From assembly GCA_003326195.1 (NCBI GenBank), contig LXQE01000085.1:1-64000 (forward strand): DNA of 64,000 bases, given 5' to 3'. The position numbers were made by a program, and so were the translations under genes. The notes under the pieces were generated by a model, which saw only the letters and a program-made list of their open reading frames with translations, was not told where the DNA came from and did not search any database. Shown piece by piece: positions 18,543 to 27,372 of the stretch; the stretch's first letter is position 1, and every line of letters begins with the position of its first letter. This DNA comes from Nostoc punctiforme NIES-2108 (GTDB taxonomy: Bacteria; Cyanobacteriota; Cyanobacteriia; Cyanobacteriales; Nostocaceae).

Positions 18543-19367
18543 ATGATTAAAATCATAGTTTTCTTTCTTATGATTGGGCTGATTATCACTGGGATTTTAC
18601 TCAATCCGATTTTAGTAAAAAGGCGAAGGAACCGTCTCAAACATCGTTCTTTTCCCCCACTTTGGAATGCGATCATTGAGAATAATCTTCCCATTTATCT
18701 TTGTCTTTCTCCCGATGAAATCAGACGACTTCAGGGACATATTCAAGTGTTCTTAGCAGAAAAGCAATTTATTGGCTGTAGAGGATTACAGGTGACAGAG
18801 GAAATGAAAGTTACTCTTGCGGCGATCGCCTGTTTACTTCTATTAAATGAACGTGGGCAGTACTTCCCCAGGCTTCGTTCAATTCTGGTGTATCCCAACG
18901 CTTATTTTGTTCAGGAAACAACTTCCATCGGAAAATATGTTGTTGAAGAAAGGCGTGTAGCAAGACTAGGTGAATCGTGGACAAATGACCAATTAGTTCT
19001 GTCTTGGGAACAGGTGAAACAAGACACTGATAACTGGAAAGATGGACGTAACGTTGTGCTTCATGAATTTGCCCATCAATTGGATCAAGAAGATGGTAAA
19101 GCTGAAGGAGTTCCCATACTGCAACACAACTCAGATTATCCTATTTGGGCGAAGGTGATGACAGAAGCATATCAGCAACTTTGTAATGATGTTCTACAAG
19201 GTGCAAAGACGGTAATGGATAGCTATGGCACAACAAATCCCGCAGAATTTTTCGCCGTAGCGACTGAGACATTCTTTGAGAAACCGCACCAATTGCTGTC
19301 TAAGCATCCGGCACTTTATGAGCAGCTGCAACGTTACTATCAATTAGATCCTGTGCAATGGGCTTAA
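18543..19367 (+). CDS. mtfA: Zinc-dependent peptidase, MtfA (Mlc titration factor A) family
   Basis: A 274-residue protein with an N-terminal membrane helix (residues 4-25) and a metallopeptidase domain. The zinc site reads VVLHEFAHQLDQEDGKAEG, the HExxH of the MtfA family, with a downstream glutamate in PAEFFAVATETFFEKP as probable third ligand. In Escherichia coli MtfA binds the sugar regulator Mlc and has aminopeptidase activity; in cyanobacteria the target is unknown. It lies 85 bp after the actin-like ATPase gene on the same strand and may be cotranscribed. Family call firm; role in this operon is inference. Confidence 0.9.
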   Translation: MIKIIVFFLMIGLIITGILLNPILVKRRRNRLKHRSFPPLWNAIIENNLPIYLCLSPDEIRRLQGHIQVFLAEKQFIGCRGLQVTEEMKVTLAAIACLLLLNERGQYFPRLRSILVYPNAYFVQETTSIGKYVVEERRVARLGESWTNDQLVLSWEQVKQDTDNWKDGRNVVLHEFAHQLDQEDGKAEGVPILQHNSDYPIWAKVMTEAYQQLCNDVLQGAKTVMDSYGTTNPAEFFAVATETFFEKPHQLLSKHPALYEQLQRYYQLDPVQWA

Positions 19368-19782
19368 ACTACGACCATGAGCTACTAAATATAACCTCAG
19401 CTTCAGATTGCATGAGTCGGAATAGTAATAAAAACATAAATCTTTGAATTATGCATAAAAAAGAAGTTTAAAAACCTTGAATTACTAGATTTAAGTTCAA
19501 AATATTGAAGTGGAGTTAGGCAATATACTAATTTTGATCGCTGATACAAGCTTGCCCAGCCGAGTGGTAAAGTTAGACAACGCCATTTCAACTATTTGAT
19601 TCAGCCCCAAGGGATTGTATGACCTCAAATAACAAAATAATAGCGGTGCTGTGCCGAGTGCTGGAGGAAGCGTAGAAGCTGGGGCAGATGTCCGCTGTAA
19701 TTAGAACCATAACTTTTCCGCTAGCGAAAGCTTATGCTTCCAGTTACAATTCACCAACGCCTAGATTTTTATGTAAGCCTCA
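19368..19782. other. Intergenic region after mtfA
   Basis: About 415 bp with no supported gene. Open frames here have poor codon use and no ribosome site. No clear repeat or hairpin was recognised. Confidence 0.4.
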
Positions 19783-20115
19783 TCAGCATTTTCGCAATTC
19801 GCTCACTGTAGGTGAGGGCGGGGACAGGATTCCCCTTCTCTCTGTGCGCGAACCACCAGCCGGAATGCTTATGCAAGAACCATCTACTGCAAAAGCCCAT
19901 ATCATACGAAAACGTTGTGTTCCACTGCAATTATTCGTAGCTGTGGCTACTATTTTATCAGGAGCCAGTCGTATTACCTGTTTCGACTGTCTAAGGTTAA
20001 CACAAGATGGCGCCGTTGCAGCTTGCACATTATTTGGCCACGATGCAACAGCAAAAAGAACAGCAGGAATCAGCGTTATCAGCTTCTTTAATTGACTTGT
20101 ATTTGCGATTGACAT
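19783..20115 (-). CDS. Small secreted protein with paired cysteines
   Basis: A 110-residue precursor. The first 30 residues form a signal peptide (KKLITLIPAVLFAVASW, cleavage near VQA-AT). The mature part of about 80 residues has four cysteines (SCVNL, NNCSGT, GSCISI and the last residue), which suggests two disulfides and a small beta-rich fold. The start at 20115 is chosen for GGAG six bases upstream; a longer form from 20130 is possible. The frame on the opposite strand is a shadow. Function unknown; it is probably periplasmic or extracellular. Confidence 0.6.
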   Translation of the reverse strand: MSIANTSQLKKLITLIPAVLFAVASWPNNVQAATAPSCVNLRQSKQVIRLAPDKIVATATNNCSGTQRFRMIWAFAVDGSCISIPAGGSRTERRGILSPPSPTVSELRKC

Positions 20116-20589
20116 GATCTTCTCCATCAAAGTTGTGAGATTGAAACGAATGGCGCTAGAGTGTGTCTACAACGTACAAAATCAATGATCTTATGCTTGT
20201 GAATATTATCTCAAGGGTACGTCTTTCTTTTCCAGCAAGCTATTAGTTTTCGTAATAAATATTCACAAAATTGACTTTGCAGACACGCCCTAGCTTTAGT
20301 AAAGTGTAGGTTTAGTTATAGTTTTATTTCACCTAATTTTATTAGGTAGAACTAAGCCGTCAATGCCTAATCTACTTAATTAAAATTTTATAGGAATTAA
20401 TCTAGAAAATCAAGATTATACAGCTTGTTTCTAAAATATAACTACAGGAATTATGTTTTGATTATATTAATTTTTGAAACGTCTAAGAGCATTGGTAATG
20501 CTGAATAGTAATACACGGCGATCGCTCTTAACCTTCAACTTAATAACTGTGTCATTGACTTTTGAATGAGTGACTTCCACCTTGCGGTA
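20116..20589. other. Intergenic region with a 17-bp inverted repeat
   Basis: No gene supported. ACCTAAT-TTT-ATTAGGT at 20331-20347 is a perfect inverted repeat with 7-bp arms, about 215 bp upstream of the secreted-protein gene. It could be a regulatory site. The rest is AT-rich spacer. Confidence 0.35.
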
Positions 20590-21045
20590 CTAGAAGTTTT
20601 TCATCGCCAGAATCTTCAAAGCTACTGCTTCAGGGACAGGCATCACTGATAACCGATTTCCTTGTCTCACCAACATTAACTCTTCGGCGCTAAACTTCTC
20701 TTTGAGTATTGATAGCAAGATGGGGTTAGAAAAAGTCTCAACAAATTCCACTACAACTGTTTGCCAACGAGGTGATTCAGAACTCGATTTCGGGTCGTAG
20801 TATTTACTTTTTGACTCAAACTGGGTCGGGTCAGCAATATCTTTTTTCACCACACGCATTAACCCAGCAATACCGGGAGGATTAGTGCTGGAGTGGTAGA
20901 AAAAAGCTAAGTCTCCTTCATTCATTTGGCGCAAAAAGTTGCGAGCTTGATAATTGCGAACGCCGTCCCAGATAGTCTCTTTCTGCTGTTGGAGATCAGC
21001 AATGCTATAGGCTTCTGGTTCTGATTTCATTAACCAATAATTCAT
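20590..21045 (-). CDS. EVE domain-containing protein
   Basis: A 151-residue single-domain protein of the EVE (PUA-like) family, starting MNYWLMKSEPEAYSIADL and followed by WDGVRNYQARNFLRQMNEGD. Both segments are hallmark motifs, and FYHSSTNPPGIAGLMRVVK forms the base-binding pocket region. EVE domains are thought to bind modified bases in DNA or RNA. The eukaryotic homologue is thymocyte nuclear protein 1. Size is typical. It is soluble and cytoplasmic. It lies alone on the minus strand, 150 bp from a methyltransferase gene; a functional link between them is possible but not shown. Confidence 0.92.
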   Translation of the reverse strand: MNYWLMKSEPEAYSIADLQQQKETIWDGVRNYQARNFLRQMNEGDLAFFYHSSTNPPGIAGLMRVVKKDIADPTQFESKSKYYDPKSSSESPRWQTVVVEFVETFSNPILLSILKEKFSAEELMLVRQGNRLSVMPVPEAVALKILAMKNF

Positions 21046-21196
21046 CTACACAAATTATCTATATACAAAAGTATTTTAATTTTGAGCAGGTAAGTAAGTT
21101 CGTAGTAAGGACTAAAGTCCTTATTTTCTAAGCACTAAAGTGCTTACTACAAACCTTCTTGCACTAGCTTAGACATTGTACTAGTGAATATTGGAC

Positions 21197-21841
21197 TTAA
21201 CTGCGGTAAGCTATAACGGCATAAAACGGATCTCCTCCAGCTGCACCCAACCACTGTAATAAATTCGGTAATGTTGATTTATGAACTATAACTTCTGCGG
21301 TTGTAAATCCTGGAACTGAGGCAAAGTAAGCTTTGACTAATTCTACCCGCTGTGCTTCTGAAGCCTCTCGCCAAGCTTGAATCGCCTTTTCAAAAAACAT
21401 TCGGTTAGAAAAGCTGATAATTGCAACACCACCGGGTTTCAAGATGCGGTAAATCTCGGAAAATACTGCTTCTGGATATTGCATATATTGCACAGATACG
21501 CAATTGAGAAAAGCATCAAAATCTCCATCTGGTAAAGGTAGCTGCGGGTTTTCGTTAAGATTTTGCACAAAGTAATGATTTAAGCGGGAATTTCGTGCTA
21601 ATTCCTCAGCGTTGAGTCCGTGTCCCTCCACATGGTCAAACTCCATCTCTTCTGGCAGATGAGACACCCAACTGCTCATCATATCAAAAATGCGGGTATT
21701 GGGTTTCAGGCGATCGCGGTATAAATCCGTTAGCTGTTGAATAAATCCTTCATCGACATGGGTGACGAAGCGAGGATAGGCGTAGAACAGCTTATCGTCT
21801 GTGTCATCTAATTTCAGGCGTTGATTCGGTCTTAACTGCAT
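21197..21841 (-). CDS. Class I SAM-dependent methyltransferase
   Basis: A 214-residue protein. FDMMSSWVSHLPEEMEFDHVEGHGLN corresponds to motif I and its acidic strand, in a degenerate form. DGDFDAFLNCVSVQYM and PEAVFSEIYRILKPGGVAIISFSNR are clear methyltransferase motifs IV and VI (type 11 family). The usual GxGxG loop is replaced by SSWVSH, a variant found in a cyanobacterial subfamily. Substrate unknown. Upstream, at 21842-21978, is the divergent promoter region shared with the GT39 gene. Confidence 0.8.
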   Translation of the reverse strand: MQLRPNQRLKLDDTDDKLFYAYPRFVTHVDEGFIQQLTDLYRDRLKPNTRIFDMMSSWVSHLPEEMEFDHVEGHGLNAEELARNSRLNHYFVQNLNENPQLPLPDGDFDAFLNCVSVQYMQYPEAVFSEIYRILKPGGVAIISFSNRMFFEKAIQAWREASEAQRVELVKAYFASVPGFTTAEVIVHKSTLPNLLQWLGAAGGDPFYAVIAYRS

Positions 21842-21978
21842 AAATCTCTGTTTTGGAGAACTTTTTCCGCAAGATGTGGCAATTTCAAGTATTTTTCAAC
21901 AATCACTATGTAACATATTTTAATAACAACAGGATACTTAAACGAGTCTAAATAGCAGCATTCAATTTTATCAATTCA

Positions 21979-23637
21979 ATGTTTCATAAACTACACTTTT
22001 TGCAGCACATTTGGCGACAAATCCGCCTGGTAGCATCGTTACCCTATTTAAGTTTGTTCCTTTGGATGTTACCCTTATTATTATTTACTTCTGGGCACAA
22101 TAGTCTGATGGCACATGATGAAGCTCTTTACGCTTCGCGTGCGCGTCTGATGTTTGATTCTGGTAATTGGATAGCTCCTTGGGAAAAGGCACATCATAAA
22201 ACACCTGGCCCTTATTGGTTAATTGCCAGTTTCTACAAGTTGTTTGGTATCAGTGATACTAGTGCACGTCTTCCTAGTATGATTGCCAGCATTTTTAGCT
22301 TATGGCTGGTGTATGAAATTGGCAAAATTATGCTAGGCAAAAAATTAGCCTGGCTAGCTACTGCAATTTTAAGTGTGGAATTTCTCTGGCTGCAATACTC
22401 TCGCTTAAGTACGCCTGATGTACCGATGATTTTCTTGGTACTCTTAGCTATTTTTTCTTTACTAAAAATAGAATTACATCCTAAATATCACTATTTTTGG
22501 AGTTTTCTCGCTGGTTTAAGTTTAGGTTTAGGCTTCTTAGTCAGAAGCTTTATGATTTTTTTACCAATTATCGCTTTATTACCTTATTTAATTTGGGAAC
22601 ATCACCGTCATCGTCATCTGAGTAACCCAATTTTATATCTAGGATTTTTCGTAGGTTTAATACCCACCTGTGTTTGGCTGTGGTTAAGCTGGCTGCACTA
22701 TGGAAATCAGAGTTTTGAGGAGTTGCTCAAGTTTGTTGTGCAACTAGGTTCTGAAGATCGCAATCATAATGGGCCACTATTCTATTTATGGAATATTCCT
22801 TTAAAAGCATTTCCTTGGGCTTTTTTTGGAGTTTTAGGTTTGTTTTTAACTCTCCGCCGCCCCATTTTTCGTTACCAGTTAATATTAGTTGGCTTTCCAC
22901 TTGTTTTATTTGTAGAACTTACTATTTTTAGCACTCGTTTATCTCACTATAGTCTTTGTCTTTATCCGTTTATAGCTTTTTTGGCATCTGTGGGTTTAAG
23001 CTGGTTAGCCAATATTTACCAGACAGGAATTCCCCCACACTTCCCTCTTCAAAAAAGTCAAAAGAAGATATTAAACCTTTTTGCAAGGAAGAATCTTCCT
23101 CGAAATCTCAGTTATGGCTTTGGTGGATTAGGTGTTTTACTTGTAATAGCAAGTATTATCGTTATTAGTTGCGGTGGTTCTGACATTCGTAAGGAAGCAA
23201 CTATTGGCTTGGCTATGGGGTTGGGTTGGTTAATTTTACCTGTGGTGTGGATTAGTCGTTACCACTTTGGCAAGAAGTTTCTCAGAGCCCGTTACTGGAT
23301 TGCAGGATGGTTAATTCCCTGTTGGCTAACTTTGGCGACGACAGGTAGTATCGGTCTGTTAAATGACTATAACCCTGTTTTAAGAACTTTTTTACAACAA
23401 AGTGCGATCGCTTCAATTCTCCAATCTCATCCTATCTACCTTGTGCAAATAGACCAGAAAATCCAAGTACTGCTTAATTTCTATCTTGCTATTCGCCCCC
23501 AAGCAGTAGTCTCTATTTCCCAAGTACCAGCTTTGAGCTATGCTTTGATCTATACTGACCAGTCCCCTAAATTATCTCGGACTCACCACGTTCTTGGTAC
23601 AGTAAAAGAGTACCAACTGATTCAAGTTCTTCCCTAA
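21979..23637 (+). CDS. GT39 (ArnT/PMT-like) membrane glycosyltransferase
   Basis: A 552-residue integral membrane protein with about 11-12 hydrophobic segments. The first external loop carries NSLMAHDEALYASRARLMFD, where the acidic pair HDE is the catalytic site of GT39/GT83 enzymes that use polyprenyl-phosphate sugars. PGPYWLIASFYKLFGISDTSARLPS follows, a further family motif. It would transfer a sugar from a lipid carrier to lipid A-like or protein acceptors on the periplasmic side. It is monocistronic and followed by the MarR regulator promoter. Confidence 0.85.
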   Translation: MFHKLHFLQHIWRQIRLVASLPYLSLFLWMLPLLLFTSGHNSLMAHDEALYASRARLMFDSGNWIAPWEKAHHKTPGPYWLIASFYKLFGISDTSARLPSMIASIFSLWLVYEIGKIMLGKKLAWLATAILSVEFLWLQYSRLSTPDVPMIFLVLLAIFSLLKIELHPKYHYFWSFLAGLSLGLGFLVRSFMIFLPIIALLPYLIWEHHRHRHLSNPILYLGFFVGLIPTCVWLWLSWLHYGNQSFEELLKFVVQLGSEDRNHNGPLFYLWNIPLKAFPWAFFGVLGLFLTLRRPIFRYQLILVGFPLVLFVELTIFSTRLSHYSLCLYPFIAFLASVGLSWLANIYQTGIPPHFPLQKSQKKILNLFARKNLPRNLSYGFGGLGVLLVIASIIVISCGGSDIRKEATIGLAMGLGWLILPVVWISRYHFGKKFLRARYWIAGWLIPCWLTLATTGSIGLLNDYNPVLRTFLQQSAIASILQSHPIYLVQIDQKIQVLLNFYLAIRPQAVVSISQVPALSYALIYTDQSPKLSRTHHVLGTVKEYQLIQVLP

Positions 23638-23656
23638 GACAGATGCAAAGCAACTA

Positions 23657-23700
23657 TTGCTAAATAATATGAACTTGGTTATAATAGTACGCATACTAAG
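23657..23700 (+). promoter_or_regulatory. marR promoter with overlapping operator (copy 1)
   Basis: A sigma-70-like promoter, TTGCTA (23657-23662), 17 bp, TATAAT (23680-23685). It overlaps TAGTACGCATACTA (23685-23698), an inverted repeat with 5-bp arms around CGCA. The motif TACGCATACTAA recurs twice upstream of the pump genes, so autoregulation by the MarR protein is likely. Confidence 0.65.
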
Positions 23701-23711
23701 TATTATCTGAA

Positions 23712-24179
23712 ATGGTTTCTACATCTAATCACTCCCCAACCTTAGAGTCGTGGCAGCAAAATCTGGCACCATACAATTTGGGCTACAGAATCAAATTAGT
23801 CTCACAACTGCTGAGTCGCAAGTTTACTGAGAAGCTAGAACCATTTGGATTGACACCATTTCACTGGTTGGTATTGTGCTGTCTTTGGCAAGAAGATGGT
23901 TTACCTACTTCAAGTATTGGGGACAAACTCAAACAAGTGGGAGGGACTTTAACAGGCGTACTCGATCGAATGGAAGAACGCGGTTTGGTGCGTCGAGAAC
24001 GCGACACTCAAGATCGGCGCATCTGGCGGATCTGGCTCACGGATGCAGGTAAGGAACTAGAAGCTATTTTACCGCCAATCGCCGCAGCCGTTCGTGATGA
24101 AGCGATGGATGGTATTTCCTTTGCTGACCGAGAACTGTTTTCCCAAATCTTGAATCGAGCGATCGCTAACCTGTCTTAA
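23712..24179 (+). CDS. MarR-family transcriptional regulator
   Basis: A 155-residue winged-helix regulator. FHWLVLCCLWQEDGLPTSSI leads into the recognition region KLKQVGGTLTGVLDRMEERG and the wing LVRRERDTQDRRIWRIWLTDAG, all matching MarR. Dimers bind inverted repeats and let go on binding phenolics, drugs or on oxidation. It precedes a HlyD-type fusion protein and two MFS pumps. The same 12-bp motif occurs at its own promoter and twice before the pump operon, which points to repression of both. Confidence 0.93.
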   Translation: MVSTSNHSPTLESWQQNLAPYNLGYRIKLVSQLLSRKFTEKLEPFGLTPFHWLVLCCLWQEDGLPTSSIGDKLKQVGGTLTGVLDRMEERGLVRRERDTQDRRIWRIWLTDAGKELEAILPPIAAAVRDEAMDGISFADRELFSQILNRAIANLS

Positions 24180-24233
24180 AGATGATTTTATAATCACCCG
24201 ACCGGGGGAGGCAGTGTAAAGATTTATTTTGAG

Positions 24234-24292
24234 ATAATATTACGCATACTAAGGAAATAAGGATTTTTTTCAGAGAATATTACGCATTCTAA
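24234..24292 (+). promoter_or_regulatory. MarR operator-like copies 2 and 3 upstream of the efflux genes
   Basis: AATATTACGCATACTAA (24236-24252) and AATATTACGCATTCTAA (24276-24292) are near-copies of the site at the marR promoter, with starts 40 bp apart (about four helical turns). They lie 50-106 bp upstream of the membrane fusion gene start. Confidence 0.6.
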
Positions 24293-24341
24293 ATAAACGA
24301 CTATTAATCAAGTTATTGAACGAACAAGCGAGGTAAGAATC

Positions 24342-25808
24342 ATGGGTGCTAATACCTTTAACGGACGCAACGGACACAAGACCATAATTTTAGAAAAAGA
24401 AGTGATTCCTGATTTAGAGACTTTAGAAACTGTCACCACAGAGACACCCGCAACAGCAGAAGCACCTGTTGTAACTCCTGAGATCGAAAAAGAAGTTCCA
24501 CCGAAACGGAAAAGACCGACTGGTTTAATTTTGGCAGGATTAGGTGTAGGTGCGATCGCCGCAGGTACTTTTGGTTATCACTACTGGCAATATGCCTCCA
24601 CCCACCAGGAAACAGACAACGCCACCGTTGCGGGAAACATTCACCAAGTGAGTAGCCGCATTCCCGGAACAATAAGTGAAGTGCTGGTGAATGACAACCA
24701 ACTGGTGCAACCGGGAGAATTGTTAGTGAAGTTAGATCCACGAGACTATCAAAGTAAGGTGCAACAAGCACAAGCCGCCCTCGAAAATGCTCGTGGTCAG
24801 GCGCAAGCTGCTCAAGCAAATATTGCTTTAAGTTCACAAACCACCACTGGTAAGACAACTCAAGCGCAAGGAGATGTCAGTGGTGCAGTAGCAGCAATTT
24901 CTACAGCCCAAGCAGCAGTACAAGAAGCGCAAGCGGGGATACCAGCAGCACAAGCTGAAGTCAGACTAGCCGAAGCAGGGATTCCCGCCGCCCAAGCGCA
25001 AGTAGCCCAAACAAACGCAAATTTGGAAAATGCCCGAGCAGATTACAATCGCTACAACCAGTTGTATCAATCAGGTGCGATCGCTCGCCAGCAACTAGAT
25101 ACAGCCAAGGCTGCTTATGATGTGGCAACCGCACAGAAAAACGCCGCGATTCAGGGAGTACAACAAGCCCAAGCCAAGTTAGCCTCCGCCAAAGTTGGTG
25201 TCGCCAAAGCCCAGTCTCAACTTGCACAAGCCCAAGAAAATGTCACCAACGCCCAAGCTAAATTAGCAGCATCTAAGGGAGGATTGCAACAAGCGACCGC
25301 AGGCGGACAAGATACCACAGTCAAGCGTAGCCAATACGAAGCAGCAAAAGCAGCGATCGCGCAATCAGAAGCATCGCTCAAAGACGCACAATTGCAACTA
25401 TCTTATGCCAATGTTACCGCCCCCAGTGCTGGACGGGTTGGTAGAAAAAACGTCGAAATTGGCAACCGCGTCGCAGCAGGAACACCATTAATGGCGATCG
25501 TGGATAACAGCTATTGGGTAGTTGCAAACTTCAAAGAAACTCAATTAGAAAAGATGCGGCCAGGAGAGCCAGTAGAGATCAAGCTAGATAGTTTCCCTCA
25601 TCACAGCTTTATTGGTCGTGTTGACAGTATCTCGCCAGCTTCCGGCGCTCAGTTTGCCTTATTGCCACCGGATAATGCTACAGGTAACTTTACTAAAGTT
25701 GTCCAACGCATTCCAGTAAAAGTAGTTTTCGACCAAAAGAGCATTCAAGGATACGAATCGCGGATTACTCCTGGGATGTCTGCGGAAGTTGCTGTAGAAG
25801 TCAAGTAA
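24342..25808 (+). CDS. HlyD/EmrA-type membrane fusion protein
   Basis: A 488-residue periplasmic adaptor of an efflux pump. A cytoplasmic tail of about 60 residues is followed by one membrane helix (GLILAGLGVGAIAAGTFGYH). Next come a biotinyl-lipoyl half (QETDNATVAGNIHQVSSRIPG), a very long Ala/Gln-rich coiled coil (about 140-350, with repeated AAQAQVAQ-type units), and the second lipoyl half (NVTAPSAGRVGRKNVEIGNR). The beta-barrel segment WVVANFKETQLEKMRPGEPV closes it. It links the inner-membrane pump to an outer-membrane channel of TolC type. The coiled coil is longer than in EmrA of Escherichia coli. The MFS partner two genes on (DHA2 family) is the likely pump. Confidence 0.92.
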   Translation: MGANTFNGRNGHKTIILEKEVIPDLETLETVTTETPATAEAPVVTPEIEKEVPPKRKRPTGLILAGLGVGAIAAGTFGYHYWQYASTHQETDNATVAGNIHQVSSRIPGTISEVLVNDNQLVQPGELLVKLDPRDYQSKVQQAQAALENARGQAQAAQANIALSSQTTTGKTTQAQGDVSGAVAAISTAQAAVQEAQAGIPAAQAEVRLAEAGIPAAQAQVAQTNANLENARADYNRYNQLYQSGAIARQQLDTAKAAYDVATAQKNAAIQGVQQAQAKLASAKVGVAKAQSQLAQAQENVTNAQAKLAASKGGLQQATAGGQDTTVKRSQYEAAKAAIAQSEASLKDAQLQLSYANVTAPSAGRVGRKNVEIGNRVAAGTPLMAIVDNSYWVVANFKETQLEKMRPGEPVEIKLDSFPHHSFIGRVDSISPASGAQFALLPPDNATGNFTKVVQRIPVKVVFDQKSIQGYESRITPGMSAEVAVEVK

Positions 25809-25938
25809 TGCCAAATTGTCTGCAAACTAAACGAAAAACCTCTTTCTTGATGTAAATCTTCCTACACCTATAGAGAGGCGTATAGAGATGAGGTGAGATG
25901 ATATTTATGAAAGCAGATTGGTATAAAGCAAGCCTGAG

Positions 25939-27198
25939 ATGAAAAAACCGCTACTACCTGCTTTAAGGTCAAAAAACTTTCAGCTGTTTTTTGCCGGACA
26001 AGGTATTTCCCTAGTTGGGACGTGGATGACGCAACTTGCCACGATTTGGTTAGTTTATGACTTGACAAACTCCCCATTAATGCTAGGAGTTGTAGGATTT
26101 TCGAGTCAAATTCCGAGCTTTTTTTTAGCTCCCTTTGGCGGAGTATTTGTAGATCGCTTTTCTCGGTATCGTACTTTAATTGGTACGCAAATCTTGGCGA
26201 TGATTCAATCATTAACATTAGCAGCACTGGCGCTAACTGGAGTGATTGAGGTATGGCAGATCATCGCCTTGAGTTTGTTCCAAGGATTTATTAACGCCTT
26301 AGATGCGCCAGCCCGTCAAGCTTTTGTGCCAGAATTGGTTGAACACAGAGAAGATTTAGCCAATGCGATCGCAATTAATTCCACGATGGTTAACGGGGCA
26401 CGATTAATTGGCCCTGCGATCGGGGGTTTATTAATTGCTGGCGTTGGAACTGGCTATTGTTTTTTAATTGATGGTTTGAGCTACATTGCTGTAATCGCCG
26501 CTTTATTAGCAATGCAAGTTAAACCTTGGAAAAATTCGGTAACTGACGGTAATCCCTTGCAAAAAGTTAAAGAGGGATTTGTATATGCCTTTAGCTTTCC
26601 ACCGATTCGAGCTATCTTGTTGCTATCAGCTTTAGTCAGCTTGATGGGACTGCAAAATACTATTCTCGTCCCAGTTATTGCCGAACAAGTTCTCAAAGGT
26701 GGGGCAGAAAGTTTGGGTTTTTTGATGGCGGCATCTGGAGTTGGAGCTTTAACTGGTGGTATTTATTTAGCTACGCGCCAAACAATCTTGGGAATTGGTA
26801 AATTGATTGCCTTAGCTCCAGCAATTTTAGGAATAGGTTTAATTGCCTTTTCATTATCTAAATTTTTACCACTCTCGTTATTTACAATGTTATTTGTTGG
26901 CTTAGGAACAATTCTCCAGATTGCTGCTAGCAACACATTTTTACAAACCATTGTTGAAGACGATAAACGTGGGCGATTGATGAGCTTATACACAATGTCA
27001 TTTTTGGGCATGATTCCCGTAGGTAATTTATTAGGAGGGTTACTAGCAAGTCATATTGGCGCTCCAAACACTTTAATTATTGATGGAATAGCTTGTATTT
27101 TAGGGTCAATTATTTTTAGCAGACAGTTGCCTGCTTTAAGAAAAATCATGCGTCCAATTTATGAGCAAAAGGGGATTATCACAACTCCAGAAGTTTAA
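25939..27198 (+). CDS. MFS transporter (MFS_3, EntS-like exporter family)
   Basis: A 419-residue major facilitator with about 12 membrane helices. N-terminal LRSKNFQLFFAGQGISLVGTWMTQ and FGGVFVDRFSRYRTL are signatures of the MFS_3 group, whose members include the enterobactin exporter EntS. NALDAPARQAFVPELVEHREDLANAIAINS, the large loop after helix 4, is also characteristic. It exports an unknown small molecule by proton exchange. It is inserted between the fusion protein and the DHA2 pump (gaps of 130 and 174 bp), probably in the same regulon. Confidence 0.9.
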   Translation: MKKPLLPALRSKNFQLFFAGQGISLVGTWMTQLATIWLVYDLTNSPLMLGVVGFSSQIPSFFLAPFGGVFVDRFSRYRTLIGTQILAMIQSLTLAALALTGVIEVWQIIALSLFQGFINALDAPARQAFVPELVEHREDLANAIAINSTMVNGARLIGPAIGGLLIAGVGTGYCFLIDGLSYIAVIAALLAMQVKPWKNSVTDGNPLQKVKEGFVYAFSFPPIRAILLLSALVSLMGLQNTILVPVIAEQVLKGGAESLGFLMAASGVGALTGGIYLATRQTILGIGKLIALAPAILGIGLIAFSLSKFLPLSLFTMLFVGLGTILQIAASNTFLQTIVEDDKRGRLMSLYTMSFLGMIPVGNLLGGLLASHIGAPNTLIIDGIACILGSIIFSRQLPALRKIMRPIYEQKGIITTPEV

Positions 27199-27372
27199 GA
27201 TAAATAACTGCGCTTAAATCTGGTTTAGATTTATCTTAATGAAACTTTCCATTGTAATTATTTTTTAATTTTTAGCGTTGCTGATTCAAGCTCACGCAGA
27301 GGCAAGAACATATTGGTATAAGATTTAATAATAAAGTTTTTTGCTACTTAACCTTGAAACTGGAACAAAGTT

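Noticed and set aside
19688..20095. 135-codon plus-strand frame
   Set aside because: It is the antisense shadow of the signal-peptide protein at 19783-20115, which has a ribosome site and conserved cysteine spacing.
23041..23168. Small frame inside the GT39 gene
   Set aside because: Lies fully inside a strongly supported membrane protein in another frame.
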